NCBI GenBank assembly: GCA_903813345.2
Contig: CAIIXF020000010.1
Coordinates: forward strand, 10,782,349-10,846,348
Reading direction: 5' to 3'
Length of the DNA stretch: 64,000 nucleotides
Source of the DNA: Owenia fusiformis
Taxonomy: Eukaryota > Annelida > Polychaeta > Sabellida > Oweniidae
Position 1 is the first letter of the stretch. Each line of letters begins with the position of its first letter. The notes under the pieces were generated by a model. That model had not been told where the DNA came from. It worked only from the letters and a program-made list of their open reading frames with translations, and did no database searches. The position numbers and the translations under genes were made by a program. Positions 1-14,185 of the stretch are shown piece by piece.

Positions 1-1024
1 TTTCATCCCTTTCACTTTTATGGGAAAACTTGTTCTTGAGTCGCAATTAGTGGATACGAAAACCAGGGTTCGAAAGGTGCCAGCTCTATTGAAAACTCAA
101 AAAAGTAAAAAGATTCATTTTGGGTGGGTAAAATAATTTTTTTATTTTGTAATTACCAGACGGTCAATCCTCTTTATATTGCACTTGCATGATGATAACA
201 CCATAGTGATACATTGTAAAAAATATGAGCAAAATCTAATGTCTGGAACTTTTTCTACGCTGACCTGGTACTGCATCCTTAACAGGAAATAACAAAACAG
301 GGAAGTGACAAAACCATGCTGGATTTCAAACATTTTTTGAACCAAATAACAGAGTTCTGTTTTGACCTCCAGTCAGTTTGACTAGTTCCACATATCATTT
401 ACATGATCAGGATCACAATGTACATGTACATGGTCAGAATGACCCTTAACATGATGAAATAACTTTTCAGCCCTCTGAAAATGTGACTGAAAAACAGCTA
501 AAAGTAGGTCCTTGGGAAAGGTCACTGAATAGAATCTTTTGAATTTTTCAGAAAATTATTGTTTAGTATTGTTGTCGAAGATCTAAGTCAAACAGTATGT
601 GGTGATTCATTAGAGACATTAAAATGCGCCCACTAAGAGATACTTTGAAATTCACTGCCTACAATTTAAGTAGCCATTTAAGGGGTTATTAACATAACAT
701 TATTATGTCACCACCAAGAAGTGTTTTTTTATTACTGACAGATCTGCTGCATACCCCTAATATGGGTAGTATGTACCCAAGATAGAACTTTATCTGTTCC
801 AGTTTTTGTTCCAAGGTGGATAGAACATGGACATTCAAGAGTCCATTGTTAGAATGAAACCATTGATTCAATGGAATGTAATTGTTTCATCAAGTCTTAG
901 CTTTAAAATCAACAAGCTAACAGTTATACTTTAGAATAGCAAAGTGTATCCAGGCGATACATATAGTATCATAAATTGTCTAATTCAATTTTTTAGTAGA
1001 TATATAAATCTGTGAGGAGTTAAA
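1..1024. other. Upstream intergenic / possible 5' UTR of GABPA
   Basis: No coding exon is recognised on either strand; the open frames are short and match no family I know. A pyrimidine-rich stretch ending in TTTTTTAG at about 989-996, just before the GABPA start codon, could be a 3' splice site. The first visible exon may therefore be preceded by a non-coding 5' exon further upstream. Confidence 0.4.
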
Positions 1025-4000
1025 ATGAAGCTAACAAGACGACGGACTGCAAGTGGTGGGTCCAGCGGGTCGAGTCCAAAGAAAGTGAAGCTGGAGGCTG
1101 AAGAGGCTTCTGAGGAGGTAGAGACTGCACAGCATTCTAATATTATCATGGATGATGGGTAAGAATTTTGAATAGCTTTGAATTTGAATATACAGTCCAC
1201 ATTTTTTCTCCGTCACTCAAATGTAAAACATTAGCAGTCAAAAGACCACATTCCAAATTGCTTATATTGTGCTGTGAAGATACCGTTTGGCTGATAAAAT
1301 TTGTAGCCCCTTATGATTTGATGCTTCCCTTCATGTTATTTTCAAAAATTTACATGATGGCTAAAACTCCCTTAATTGCAAGGGCCATGGGTTTTAAAGA
1401 TATCTCTTGAAAACCAGTGCCTAAATATACAAGGGTTTTGCTATCAAATTCATTCAAAAAGAAAAAGAAAAACATTTCAAATATAGAAGTTCAAATGTGG
1501 TAAATAAATAGTTTTAGTTTTGTTTATCAAATCAAAATGATCTGCAAATTTCTTAGATTTAAAAAGATTATGAAACTCAGTACATAATATCAAACAAAAT
1601 CTAAAGGTTCTATCATGTAAAATATAGACATTTTTTGAAAATGCTTTTACATTAATCCTTCAACCTCCATTTGTTATCAGGACAGTGTTGCAAGTGGAAG
1701 AGGTTACAGAAGAAGAAGAAGTTACTAATGATGATCAGGCCAAAACAACAGACGAAGATGATACCTCAAACCTTCAAAATGAAGAAGCTAATGTTCAATT
1801 GGAGGAAGGTGTTGAAGTCAATGAAGGAGATGAACAAAGTGATACAGTCATCCTACAAGATGGGCAGATTATACAAGCAGGACAGATTATTCAGTCGGGT
1901 GAAATAATACAAGAAGGGAGTCACATTGTTGAAGAAAGTCAAATTATTCAAGATGGAGGTCAGATTATTTTAGAGGAAAATCAGATTATACAAGGTGACC
2001 ATATTATTCAGGAAGGTGGACATATTATTCAAGAAGACGGTCAGATCATTGAAGGTCAGATAATTCAAGAAGGAGGTCAGATTATTAACGAAGATGGTCA
2101 GATTATCGAAGGTCAGATTATGCAAGAAGGTGACCAGATTATTCAAGAGGAGGACCAGATTATTCAAGAAGAAGGTCATATAATTGAAGGACAGCAGATA
2201 ATACAGAGAGGAATGGAAGAAGATGATGTCCAGCTACATATATCAGAAGAGGGTCAAGGTAGGGTACTCTCCCAGATATTATGGTGGCTCTCAGCAGTTG
2301 GGTCAAATATCATTGTGTCATTTTTTGAAAATAAATTTCTTATAAGGGGATGCCAATTTTGACTTATTTCCTAAAGCTAGGGTAGATAAATCTCATCATT
2401 ATCATAAAAAGATTTTGCACATACCTTACACTGTATTTTACTTGAGATTTTAAAATATGCTTTATCTACTTTTTCAATCTATGGTTTAGTTGAACTCTAT
2501 CAACCTCCAGTGTCCAACATGTCACAGATTGTAACTTAAACTATCACAGATTGTATCACTAGGTGCTGTCTAGTGTCTATTTGTTAGTGTTATTCCTATG
2601 TTTCAGGCCTAACCCTGTCTACCACAGACACATTACAAACAGAGACGATCAGCTCTGAAACTACAGAAGAGACACAGTTGAACCCTCCACCCCAGTTCCA
2701 GAACATTATCATCCAGCACATGGACATAGCTGAACCACTGACCACATTGAAAAGACTGCTGGAGTCTAAGCTACAGTGTTCACTGGATGAGCATCAGTTT
2801 TACCTGCAGGATCAGTTAGAGGTTAGTCTGTACTCTATGCAGTAAACCTGTGTAAATGGAACACCTTAGAAACCACTTAACAGTGTTCCACTTGGGAGGC
2901 GGCGTTCCACTTAAAGAGGTTAATTTGTCATGAAACGTTCCATTGAAGAGGTGTTCCACTTACAGTGACATTGACTTAACCGGGGTATACAAATGCGCTT
3001 ACTTTGTGTTATTAAAATATCACATTTTAAAAGTACACAAGTAAATTAAGCAAGAAAATCATATACATTTACAATTGTTTCATTTCTTGTTACATTTTGA
3101 AATTGGTATTATGTAAATTGACCAAAAGTCCAAATTTCTATAAAAAATCAGAAATCTAGCAGCCTCCCCCCATCTTGATTAACTGGTCATTGAATGTCTG
3201 TGTTTTTGTCTTGTAGCTAGATGAGAGCAAGAACCTTGTGGAGCAGTGTGTGAAAGGAGAAGGAACAGTACAAGTCAATGTAGAAGTCAAATCACAGCCA
3301 GGTAGAAAACTTGCTGCATAAATATGAAATATATACACTGTTTTCGTCAGGTTTATCTTTGTGTTTTTGATATTCATTAAATAAAGCAATTAAGCCAAAT
3401 GAGATAAAATTCAAAAAATGAAAACCATCTTGATTTAATCATGATTTCTCTGTTTAGGTCAAAAGCCAAAGATTAACATAGTAGATATACTGAAGCCTGC
3501 AGAGGAGGAAGAAGTGCCTTCATTAGGAGTTCAGGAACAAGGTAACATTCAGTGGGGGTCTATTAGAAATATGGGTTTAACGGGGATATGTTTAGCAATC
3601 TTATGCTACAGCACTGTAAATGTGTAGAATGTGAAAATATATCATGATTTATGTATGTCCCAATATTTTTAATAGTAATATTTTTACCATTGATATTATC
3701 TCAGGCAGTGCTAGGGTACTGAATTTCAGACAAAGTGGCCAAAACAACACTCGTTTTACTGCTACATAAGTCATGTGATCTGAACTTGACAGTGTTATGT
3801 AAAGCATGTAAGATAACCTTCTATTTGGTGCTTCATTTCTCATGAGTTAATATCTCACCACATATTCCAGTGGTCCAAGCTGCCCCTGCTCCAACTAAAG
3901 TCGTCATCCCATTCCCAGAAGAAGCCAACCAAGTGACACGATGGATCGTCGACCAAGCTTTCCGCAAAGAACAGGAACGACTTAAGATACCATTCGGTAG

Positions 4001-7000
4001 GGAGCTTTAATCGAGGTTATTGAGATCAATCATGTAAAACCTCTAAATATTGCTTAAATGGTCTCACATACTAGAATCCCGTTATTCCGCACTGTTGCAG
4101 GAAAACTGCAGAATTTTGTTTTTCAATATTGTTTGCATTGAATCTCGCAGAAAACTTTTCCAGTCAACCACCTCATCTCACCTCGACACATTAGACAGTA
4201 ATTTGTTGTCAGAAACTGGTGTTGTGAGGATTTCCATGGAGAAATATAAAATTCCTACGTCTTATATGTCACAAATTTTGAATTCCCTACAATTTCGTGA
4301 TAGTTCAGATGAACCTGGTGCTTGCAGGATTTATCTTGGAATTTGGGATTTCACGCAAAATTTGACACCGAATTTGACTTTTTCATGGAGAATTTTGCAC
4401 AGAATTTTTTCTCATGCAGAAAACTATTATGTGATTGTCAGAGCATTCAGGAATGGCAATTTGATGCTCCCTTAAACTAAAAGATTTCGATATCACCGTT
4501 TTTTCAATGAATGGTGCAATTAAGGTTGGACCAGCAAGTTTTTGTGATATTGATTTTAACTTTTGCCTTTCAGACCCCTCACTGTGGAACCGCACCCATG
4601 TGAGGCACTGGATCCAGTGGGCTCAACAAGAGTTTTCATTGGTTGGTGTGGATTCTGAGAACTTCAACATTACTGGGAAACAACTAGTATCCATGGACCA
4701 CGCAACTTTTACAAAGATGGTACCAGTAGATAATGGGGACACTTTTTGGACACATTTAGAACTGTTAAGGAAATGTAAATTTGTAGGTGAGTGTCTTTGA
4801 TATAATAAAGGTGAATGTGATGACCAAGGCAGGGGTTTCACTATAATTTCTCACAACAGGCTAAATAAATTAAAACAATTGGCAAAATTAATGGAAATCA
4901 TGAACTAAGCATGGAAGAGTTGAAAAGTCCCTAAAAACAACAGGCAGTTTTGTGAAAAAACTGGTGAAAATTACCTGTTGTCTGCAGCTAATGAAACCCC
5001 TGCCAAGGTTTACCCATTTCCTGGAGCTAAACCCCAATGGGACCTTGCTTTGTGGTCCATTTTGAGGTCAGACTGCCTTCATTGAATAACATCAGACATT
5101 GCCTGATGAGGTTCAGTGTTCAGAAGTCTTGTCTTGTGAAAATATTGTACTCTGTAGCTCCACCGAGGTCTTGTGAATGGCTAGTTTTAAAATCATAATA
5201 CTTACACAAACATGGTATTTGTTACTTGCTTGACTTTTGAGAAAATACTTTTTTGCATTGTAACAAATTGCAGATTGTGAAATTTTGCATGTTAATGCCT
5301 TGTTTGTATATTATGAGAAATACTGAACTATTCCACTCCTTTGAATCTGTGTACAAGTAAATTTTGTAGTAAGTTGAATCAGTAATGTGAACATGTTATA
5401 TTGATGTTTTCCAGCTGTACTGCAGCAGCCTACTCCTAATGCCATCACTACAATAACTGTATCCACCTCAGAGGCTGAACTGCTGAATGGTAAGCGAGCT
5501 TTTGCATTTGTTATCTGGAAATGTACATATTAATGGATACAAGGGGTAGTACCAATTGTTTTGCTATGTTGAGTACAAACAGCAATAATTCAAAATTCAT
5601 TCCAGGTTAAAAAGGTTCATAAATATTTCTTTTTTGAAAACTGGGATCTCAAGGTACCAATGGCAAATATATTAACCAAAAAGTAATTCCAATATTTTGA
5701 AATTATTAAAGAATGATCTGTTGATCCTTTACTCATGTATATTGATTTCCCAATAGGCTATACGTTTTTATGATGTTTTTTCAGCTCAGAACCGTAAATC
5801 ATTCCACAAACATGTGGCCAAGATGAGGGCACCACGTCTCACTGGAGATGACAAGTTTGGCACTGCGGGAAACAGAACAGGTAAATATTGAAGAAATTGG
5901 TGATTTTACCCATTTTGGTCAAATGATGATATTGGAATATTTTGACTGGGCTAGTTTTGGATTTTTGGATAGATAAGGAATCATTTTAATTTTACACCCT
6001 ACTGAGAAAATTCCTGGAGAACACTGAATATCACTAAGTATAGCCTATCTAAATAAACAGTATTGCCTTTCACATATGCATGTTTTATATGTGTATAATG
6101 CTGTACATTTATATGTATTGCGTGACATTATATGTATATTTATATAGAACACTTTTTTATGCAGGAAACAATGGTCAGATCCAGCTGTGGCAGTTCTTAT
6201 TAGAACTTCTCACTGACAAGGAATGTAGGGAGATTATACATTGGATAGGGGAGGAGGGTAAGTAATGCAAAGTTTACATTCATAGCCTGCATTCATGAAC
6301 TTCAAATTTCTGATTCAGTCTCCAAAATATCTAATCTAGTATGATATAAATCAAAAGCTTCCATTTATTTTTGGTTGTCTGAAATCTTAACAACACATGT
6401 TTTTGATTGTAGAGTGTAGCTCTATGTTTAAACTTCATGAAAATATTTCTAGGTGAGTTTAAGTTGCTCAACCCAGAGATGGTGGCCCAGCTATGGGGAC
6501 AGAGGAAGAATAAACCAACCATGAACTATGAGAAACTAAGCAGAGCACTACGTTATTATTATGATGGTGATATGATTGCTAAGGTAGGATAATTTATTTC
6601 TGTTGAAGTGCAACTTTGAAATGTCTAGATCATATCCTGGCCTTTAGTGGGCTTAAAAACATATATATATATATTTGGTATAAATCTGATTTTTCAAATG
6701 TGACATTGCATATAAACAACTGTCATGTCATAAGTGTATCCATATAAAGCTTCAATGTAAAAAAAGTAAATGTAAATGTGTATGAATATAATGAATTTTC
6801 TTTGGTGGTGAAACATTCAACAATTTAGCACTTGTTTTCTTCAAAGCTGAATCGAATCATGAAAAACTCTAGTTATTAAATTATGTTAAATTTTAAACTA
6901 TGCATCTAAACATGAGGTGAAATAATGTGAACTTTCTAATTAACATATTTTTCTAGAGTATATACTGGCAAGCCTCACAGAATCTGAATCATCGTTGAGT

Positions 7001-7235
7001 CAGTAGCTGACACCTTACAACTTTGAACTTGTATTTTCAGGTGCACGGAAAGAGATTTGTCTACAAGTTTATCTGTGACCTTAGGATGTTGCTTGGTTAT
7101 TCTGCGGGTGAGCTCGCCAAACTTGTCGAGGAATCTGCCCAGAAGAAACTTGCTGAAGTACGGGAACACATACGACCAGGCATGTCAACCATACGACGTC
7201 AACTTGTGTCTGGAGTTGGCTTAGTGACATCTTGA
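1025..7235 (+). CDS. gabpa: GA-binding protein alpha (GABPA), ETS transcription factor, 12 exons
   Basis: Exons: 1025-1158, 1681-2258, 2607-2821, 3217-3301, 3458-3541, 3871-3996, 4574-4786, 5415-5489, 5785-5880, 6165-6257, 6453-6583, 7041-7235 (stop TGA). All introns are GT/AG; the total is 2,025 nt, 674 aa plus stop. Domains: a basic N-terminus with a KKVK nuclear-signal-like patch (about 20-24); an acidic QII repeat (about 107-220); the GABP-alpha ubiquitin-like domain (about 271-350, [12 protein letters not shown], then NIVDILKP); a pointed/SAM domain (about 385-480, [10 protein letters not shown] and WTHLELLRK); and a C-terminal ETS domain (about 540-624, [11 protein letters not shown], then [20 protein letters not shown], then GKRFVYKF). 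The family member binds GGAA sites in the nucleus as a complex with GABP-beta and controls mitochondrial and housekeeping genes. Vertebrate GABPA is about 454 aa; most of the extra length here is exon 2. Identity is secure; the first-exon start is the least certain part. Confidence 0.95.
1865..2206 (+). repeat. In-frame QII repeat array inside GABPA exon 2
   Basis: Eighteen degenerate units of about 5-8 residues share the core (Q/H/E)-I-(I/V/M) between Gly and acidic residues ([21 protein letters not shown]). DNA units share CAGATTATTCAAGAAGG-like cores, so this is a diverged coding minisatellite kept in frame. It follows an acidic Glu/Asp-rich stretch in the same exon. The reverse-strand open frame here is only its complement. 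Confidence 0.9.
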
Positions 7236-9115
7236 TACCAGTGACATCTTTATGAATTGTGTAAATATTTGAATGCAGGAAGAAAATTGTCATAAAAGAT
7301 CATATACATTTATTTTGTGTGAGATGTGCTTGACAACAGTATGCCATTCTAAGGATGTATGCCAACAGTATTATGCCACTCTGGAGATGAGATGAAGGTC
7401 ATACAACCAACTGGAAAAATGAATTCTTATTTTTTTAAGGAAAGAAGTTGCTGCACCACAGACACTGTACATATGGGTGTATATTATATTATAGATGATC
7501 TGATTGAACTGTAAATGATTTATAGCTATATCTGGATTAAATTAAAGTACCTCAGTCTCTCTAACTATAACCCTACAATAGCTACAATTAAAAGAAAATC
7601 ATAACAGCCTAGAATTTGCACCATGTATATTGCATAGACCTTGATCCAGGCTTTCTTTTCTGTAAAAAATTAAAGTTTGGAAAATTGCTCACATACTAAG
7701 TGAGATAAACTGCATCAGTTCAAATTGAATTTTATTTTAATAGGTCAATGATTAATTTTAACTACTTGAGTAGTTTTGTTCAAGATAAGAGACTTCTACA
7801 ATCTACATAAAAAAGTCATATCAAATGTGTTGATGGCGCAAGTCTGCAAGTTGTCGGTTGCTCCTTTTTTATTATTGAATTTTGATGTATTTTAGAATCA
7901 GAGTTAGAGGCTGAGGTTCTTTAATTTAATATCAGTTGGTTTTGTGAAAAATACTGTAGATAAATCTCAGTATGTGTATCAAAGTTAGTGTACATGTCAC
8001 ATTCTAATCAAAAAATGAAAATCAAGGCTCGCTTTTAAGATCAATTTTTGACCATTCATCATGAGTGCTTGAGTATTCAATCTTAATTGAAAGCTCTAAT
8101 ACATGTGATCTCAGTTGTTTCTTGATAACATGCTCGCTGAAAATTGTATAGCTGTAAATATGAAAAACGTTTCCATCAATATTTTCTTGTATTATTATAG
8201 AGTATGTTAAAATCATATAACTTATCATCTTTTATATAAAGATTGCATTACAGGTATTTGATAAGGATAAAATTGGGGCAGATTTGTGTAAAAACTATAC
8301 ACATGTACATTAAATATATTATGTAAACAAGAATTTTTTGTATTAATTAAATCATTCAATGTTATTAGTTTTAATGTACATTATTTATGAAAGTGTTTTT
8401 TATAAAAACATGCATGTAGTATATCAATTTAATGGAGTTTAGAAAATAATTTTATGGTTGTAAATTCCCTTGCAAGAAAAAAGGGAAATTGAAATTGATA
8501 ATGTTAAATATTCAAATTTAACAATTTAGGCAGGTTTGAATATATCTATGCTCTTAATGGGAAAGCAAAGGGAGATTAAGTGTATCCAAAGATCATTATT
8601 TATGGGTAAGGCAAAATTTGATATTGATCAAACAGGTCATACAGGCCACATGAATTTCAATAAAAGCAAGATGGTAGCCAAAAATGGGCTCCTCTCCTTG
8701 AAAAATCCCACTGTAAGTTTACCTAGTCTAATCAGTTGAACACAAATATATGAGTTTAATTTGATCTTAAAATACAACTTCATATGTAAATATTTCTTCC
8801 TCATCTACTTATAGATGTGTTCTTATAGTGTTATATACAATATACTGGAAAAATAGAAATCATGCACTAAGTTTTAGTTGGAAACATATTGTACCTAAGA
8901 TATTTTATAAGAAATACATGGAAATTGTTTTCTGGAATAATGTTAACATTATTGTATCTATTGAAATAAAGATACTCTACTTTTGTAAATACTGAAAACA
9001 ATGAATGGTTTTTGTTTGCTTATTGGAATACAATTTTAGGTGGACTCTATATTGAGGTTCTTGTTAACAACCTTTATGCATTTGGCTTATACTTATGCCC
9101 TAAACTGAGGCCCTG
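7236..9115. other. GABPA 3' UTR and downstream intergenic DNA
   Basis: AT-rich sequence with no recognisable coding exon. An AATAAA polyadenylation hexamer at about 8964-8969 and ATTAAA-like variants nearer the stop are candidate 3' ends. Which one is used cannot be decided from sequence. Confidence 0.5.
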
Positions 9116-9339
9116 CAGGGGCGGATCCAGGAACCAACAAGGGGGGGGACAAAGTTCAGGTCCGAGGAAAAAAATGTTGGGCCCATAAAACTGAAAAGTG
9201 AAAATTTTGAGGCACATTTTCTTCAAAATTTGGCCTGAAATTAAAAAAATAAGGCCCCTTTTTTAGCCCAAATTTTTTTTGGGGGCCCAATTTTTTCCTT
9301 GGCCCAACTTTGCACCCCCCCCCCCTGGATCCGCCACTG
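9116..9339. mobile_element. MITE family A, copy 1 (hAT-like ends)
   Basis: Terminal inverted repeats CAGGGGCGGATCCAGG (left) and the complement of CAGTGGCGGATCCAGG (right) bound about 224 bp that includes G-runs and C-runs. The CAGNGG start resembles hAT ends. No clean 8-bp target duplication is seen, so the superfamily is a guess. Related copy at 15121-15459. Confidence 0.75.
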
Positions 9340-10101
9340 CCCTTGACCCCACTTAGAACAGAGTTTATTCAGATGTTCAAATGATGCATCCATATGCAGA
9401 TTCCTCATTTTGCCATTTAATAGATATTTTCTCAAATATCGAACTGCCAAAGACTTCTTCACAGGGTTATAGCTACACGTGAGCTATACAAGAATTAAAA
9501 AAAAGATGATGTAGTCCGAAGTCCGAACTATTTTCAATCTTAATTCTAATTTAAGAAAAACAAATGAAGGATGCCATTGCAATTGTGTTTTAAGTGGCAA
9601 CAAGGCCTGTAGAAAAAAAATCTGAGCTCCAAAAGGGACGCATGGTCATTTAACATCTTTGTCAGCACTATTTTCTTAAAATGTATGGATACACCTATCT
9701 ATTTCAGCATTTAGAAGTTTAAATTAAGTTTCCAATGTCATCATCGATAGAAACCTGTTTCTATTTAAAACGTGGTCAATGGTCATGTGGTATGGTTGAA
9801 TAGAAGCAAATATTTAAAAACTTTTAAATTTCCCGCCAAGGATTTAAGTACATTCGATCGATAGATGTCGACACTAGTACAGGAAAACAGAAAAAGTCGA
9901 TCTGGTCAAAAGATGTACTAAAGTTTGCACAAGCTATTTACATAGAATTCATGTTTTTACGTGGAGAGAAGAAAAAGAAAATTGAACTTCTAGTGTGGAT
10001 AGCTCTTTGATAGTTGCTTGGCATTGATAAACGACGTGAGTATAAGTGTAGTTCTAATATTCTAAAGAATTCTAATAATAAAGTTTTGAACAGCTAGAAA
10101 C
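9340..10101. other. Intergenic, nothing recognised
   Basis: AT-rich sequence with no open frame, RNA gene or repeat structure that I can support. Confidence 0.4.
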
Positions 10102-11689
10102 ACTGCGTGAAATATGGGATTCCAACTCTTGACACGTCTAGAAACTGGTCTTTACACGCCGGGTTTCTAGACGTGCCAATTATTTACACCTCTTGACACG
10201 CGATAATTCAACTCTTTACACCTCTTGACACGCTCTTGGCACACTGAACAACATAATTATGTGTAAACAACTAACCTAATTACCAATAGCAATACATACA
10301 GTATTTTAACGATTGCAAGTATTTTCTCTGATACTTTTAATTGATATATTTTTTAATCATTCTTTCGCAGACTGTTTGGAACAAGTACATGTAGCAAATA
10401 TTAAACAGACTATTTTGTATGTACGCTGACACATTGACTTATTTAAACATTTTGGCAATTTCATGCCGCCTTTTGAAAATATATAAATCAGTTACAGGCA
10501 ATGCTAATCGACGCATTGATCCTAAGTGAAGGAAATACATATCATGATAAGAAAAAGAAAGGCGTTTCAAGGATAAAACGTGCAATAAACTTTGAAAACA
10601 CTGATACATCAGGCCTATTTATATATTTATTTTGTATTAGCTTAATATAAAGATAAACTTACTTTTCGATGAGTATTTGGATTTCGGAGTAATTTGTTTC
10701 AAGTTAACGTCAATACAAATTATCGCCGACTTAACTTGTGACCATACATATGTTAAATGAGGGGCATTTTAATACACAATTGGGCAAAACAAGCATATTC
10801 AATCGAATGTACCATTCTCTCTGCTGTTCTTTCCCAGCCTATCCATAAACAGACAGGTACAAGTTCCCATAGTTTTCGCAACATCTAATTGTATGATCAA
10901 TTGCTAGACACAGCAAATATACTAATTAATTGTCTGATTGTGATTCGGGAACGTAGGGTTTTTACATAAACAGGATACTTGGCTGTACATAGCCTGAGAA
11001 CACCGGATTGACCCCCCCCCAATCGACGCCTAGGCGCTGCTTATGTTTTAATAAGAAACATTCCCTTGTAAAGAATTATCGGGATATGAATTGATACAAG
11101 GTCAAGTATTCTGCCCCTTTTGTGTGATAAAAATATGTATTTAATTGGTGCTTTAACTTTTTGAACAAAGAAATGAAATAATCGCACTGAATGTCTCAAC
11201 ATAAATCAGTGATGTTTAATTAATAACGGCCAGAATTTGGAATGAATTTGGGAATTTCAAGGATTGATTCACTTAATGTTGTTCACTGGAGTCGATACAC
11301 ACACCTGCATAACAATCGGAGACAAAACTGACTTAATCTGATATGATAACAAAAGATTAATAACTTAGTCTATGTTTTTGTTTTTATAATTGCGGAAGTG
11401 TACCAAAATCACCTTGATTACAGAAGATATCGTCTAGGCTTTAGATTTAATGAATAGATTTTTTGCCCTAGTCTCATTTATAAAACAGGCTATTTGCGTA
11501 TTTAATTAATATTTGTGACAAAATATTTCAGTTAGACTCAAAATCAAAACGAATTTCTCCATTATAGCCCCCCTCGCAACTGTCCCGAGTCTGCATCTGT
11601 TTTTCATGCTTCCGATCCACCTTTGGGATAGAGAGAATAGATGTAGATTTGTAATTTGGGGGGTGGCATTAAATGTGTTCTCATACAAA

Positions 11690-12110
11690 CTAAAATAAAC
11701 CCCCAAAAGCCATATCAAATGTCCAAACACAAGACCAATGCCATGTCAAACATCCAAATATAGAACCAATGCCATACCCCCGGATACCAAATATCCAGAA
11801 TATAAGACCAAGGCCATTCGAAATATCGAATGCCCCGAGAAGAAGGCAGATCTTTGAGTAAACAACCTCAAATGAAGGATATGTGTAACAACTAGACCAA
11901 TGCCCCGGGACCAATGCCGTACCACAATTGAGGGGCAACATATTTTCCACACCGACTCTTATACCAGAAAATGGAAAAATCTGTCTTAAAATGTTGGTCC
12001 ATTGGCTTGACATACCAAATGTAAAAAAGGTACCCCACCTGAGCCGAGTGTGAACCCCCGGGGTGAATGGTGAACACACGGGGCAAGGAATTCTTCGATT
12101 TTGATTCAAG
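11690..12110. repeat. Degenerate tandem repeat ('accaatgcca' units)
   Basis: Irregularly spaced copies of GACCAATGCC, AACCAATGCCAT and related forms recur over about 400 bp. The 139-residue open frame on the reverse strand is a by-product of this repetition (low-complexity Gly/Trp/Phe/Ile) and resembles no protein family. Confidence 0.5.
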
Positions 12111-12745
12111 TAATTTTTTTTATAAAATTCATACTCATGTTTATAGCGGAAGCCTTGGCCAAATAATCTTTCAAATCATGCACTTTCCAAGTGATTTTGT
12201 AGCAAAATTGTGATAATATATGAACCCCTTGGAATTATTCAAAGACGGACCCCCGCCAGCCCATCCCCCATTCTTACCTATGCTAAACACTAAGAAAATA
12301 TATAGAATGGTATCTTACACTTTTTTCTAAATGTTGATATCCAAAAAACATATCTTTTTGGTTTATCAACACATACCGCTCACAATATAACAAGTATACA
12401 GATTGTAACATAGATAAGCGAATTGGGGAAAATTACAATCCCTTTGATCAAATTATTATAAGATTTAATCTCCAGCTGAGGTGCAATCAAAATGTTGATA
12501 CACATAATTAGCAGTCAGAAAGATGCTCTTACCACTGTAGTTTTCAATATTCCCTTTGTTGTAACATCTTATTTCAAAAGAATGGATATTGATGGTTGTA
12601 TGGAAGTATTCATATCAAACATTCACATTATAGTTTACAGTGGAATTCCCTCCATAAATGCAACATATTTACCATTTAAGATTTCATATTGGACTTTCCG
12701 CATAATGATAATATGTTGACGATATAGTTTTCGATAAAACCCCAG

Positions 12746-12990
12746 GGCCGTAGCCAGCTTTCAGTCGGGGGGAGGGGTGATGCAATCACCAAAATATTTT
12801 AGGTTTTCAGTCGGGGGTGCGATCGTGACATAAATGAGGCAAAAAATATTTGTTTTGAATTTTTACGAAAATGATGCAACTTCCTTCAAACCTGAGCTAG
12901 AAGCTTCAAACAAAAAATCAATTTAATGCTCTTTTCTTCCTCTACCTTATGGTACCTTTTATTGCTTGTAGGAGGGGGTGCGAACCCATC
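12746..12990. repeat. Dispersed G-rich repeat, family B copy 1
   Basis: Starts with CGTAGCCAGC, then G-runs and a GGGGGTGCGA motif. The next ~150 bp (GAGCTAGAAG and neighbours) align with the copy at 56512-56699. The right terminus is unclear here. Confidence 0.55.
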
Positions 12991-13203
12991 GCTTCTCCTC
13001 GTTACGCTTATAAACCCAATAACGTATTCCCAAGGAATCGACTTTATTAATTTATATGTGAAAAATGAGCTTGCATGTACAAATTGCATCGTATGCAAAC
13101 CTTCCCCTCACCGACCCGGTCATGTTTATGTCTTTTGAATGATGTCTACCCCTTGATGCATGCATCCTTTAATAAGTGGTGTTAAGAATATTGGTGTAGG
13201 CCC

Positions 13204-13289
13204 TGGTCAATATCTCTAGATACGCAGAGTTTCTAGACCGGCTAAGCACGTCTAAAAATTACTAGAAATTCCACAATTTATACAGTGAT
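13204..13289. mobile_element. Second copy of the CACTA-like right terminus
   Basis: CTCTAGATACGCAGAG, CACGTCTAAAAATT and a final ACAGTG correspond motif for motif to the right end of the 10102-14973 element. This is either a nested relative whose left end is not obvious or an internal duplication of the terminus. Confidence 0.5.
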
Positions 13290-14185
13290 ATGGATTTCAT
13301 GTTTCTATTGAATGCCTTATTTTGAAGTCTAGCTAAATAATCGAGTTTGATTTTAAACGTTTTCGGGGATCCGGGCAGAACTCAGGATATAGTACTTGAG
13401 TACATTTGCATTCAAAATAATTCAAAATTCAAAATTGCAAATATCATGGAAGTTGATTGCAATTATGTTCGATGATCGTCAACATGAAAGAACAATATGT
13501 CTGAATAATTAGCTATTAAACATCTTTATCAAAACTTTCCTACACTTTTAAATGTTGATCTTGTCAAAGAGTACTCTCCATCTGAGATTCAGATGTAGAT
13601 CGAAAATCAAATTGATTTCAAAGGTATTTATAGATGGTTTACATGAGGGGTTCTGTCCATGTGGGTGGTGTATTCCTTTCATAACAAAGAGTTGTTTTGC
13701 TTCCGGGGTCCTAAATTATTCAATTTTAAATAGTAACTAATAAGATTAAACAGATCAAAAAGACTCGGGGCACTGCCGTCGCCCCATCATGATCAATACA
13801 GGTGACAATAAGCGACACATGTTTCAGCGTCATGATAGTAAACCATGACATCTCAAATCTTCCCAGCCCTTGATTTTTGAGATCTTTCATCCCAGCTCAT
13901 ATTTCATCTAATTGGGGTCATAAAACTTGTGTAACTGTGCCTGTTGCATCCTCGCTGGAAGGGTATTTTACAAGTATAAATGAAGTCCTTTGAAGAAGGA
14001 TGTGCCTGTTGTTAAATACATGTACAATGCCTTACTACATTATGTAATGTATTGACATTAAGGTAGATGATTACATGATAACAATCACACTTATTGACAT
14101 TCATAACTCTTCCCATCTGATATGCTCAGATCACAGAATATGCCTCATTATATCAGAGCATGTTTCAGGCGTTTCAGACCCATAG

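Noticed and set aside
9241-9462. 73-residue reverse frame containing GPPKKIWAKKGALFF-type text
   Set aside because: Translation of MITE family A; the same kind of frame recurs in its other copy and is not a gene.
11690-12109. 139-residue reverse-strand open frame
   Set aside because: Low-complexity product of a degenerate tandem repeat within the CACTA-like element; no domain recognised.
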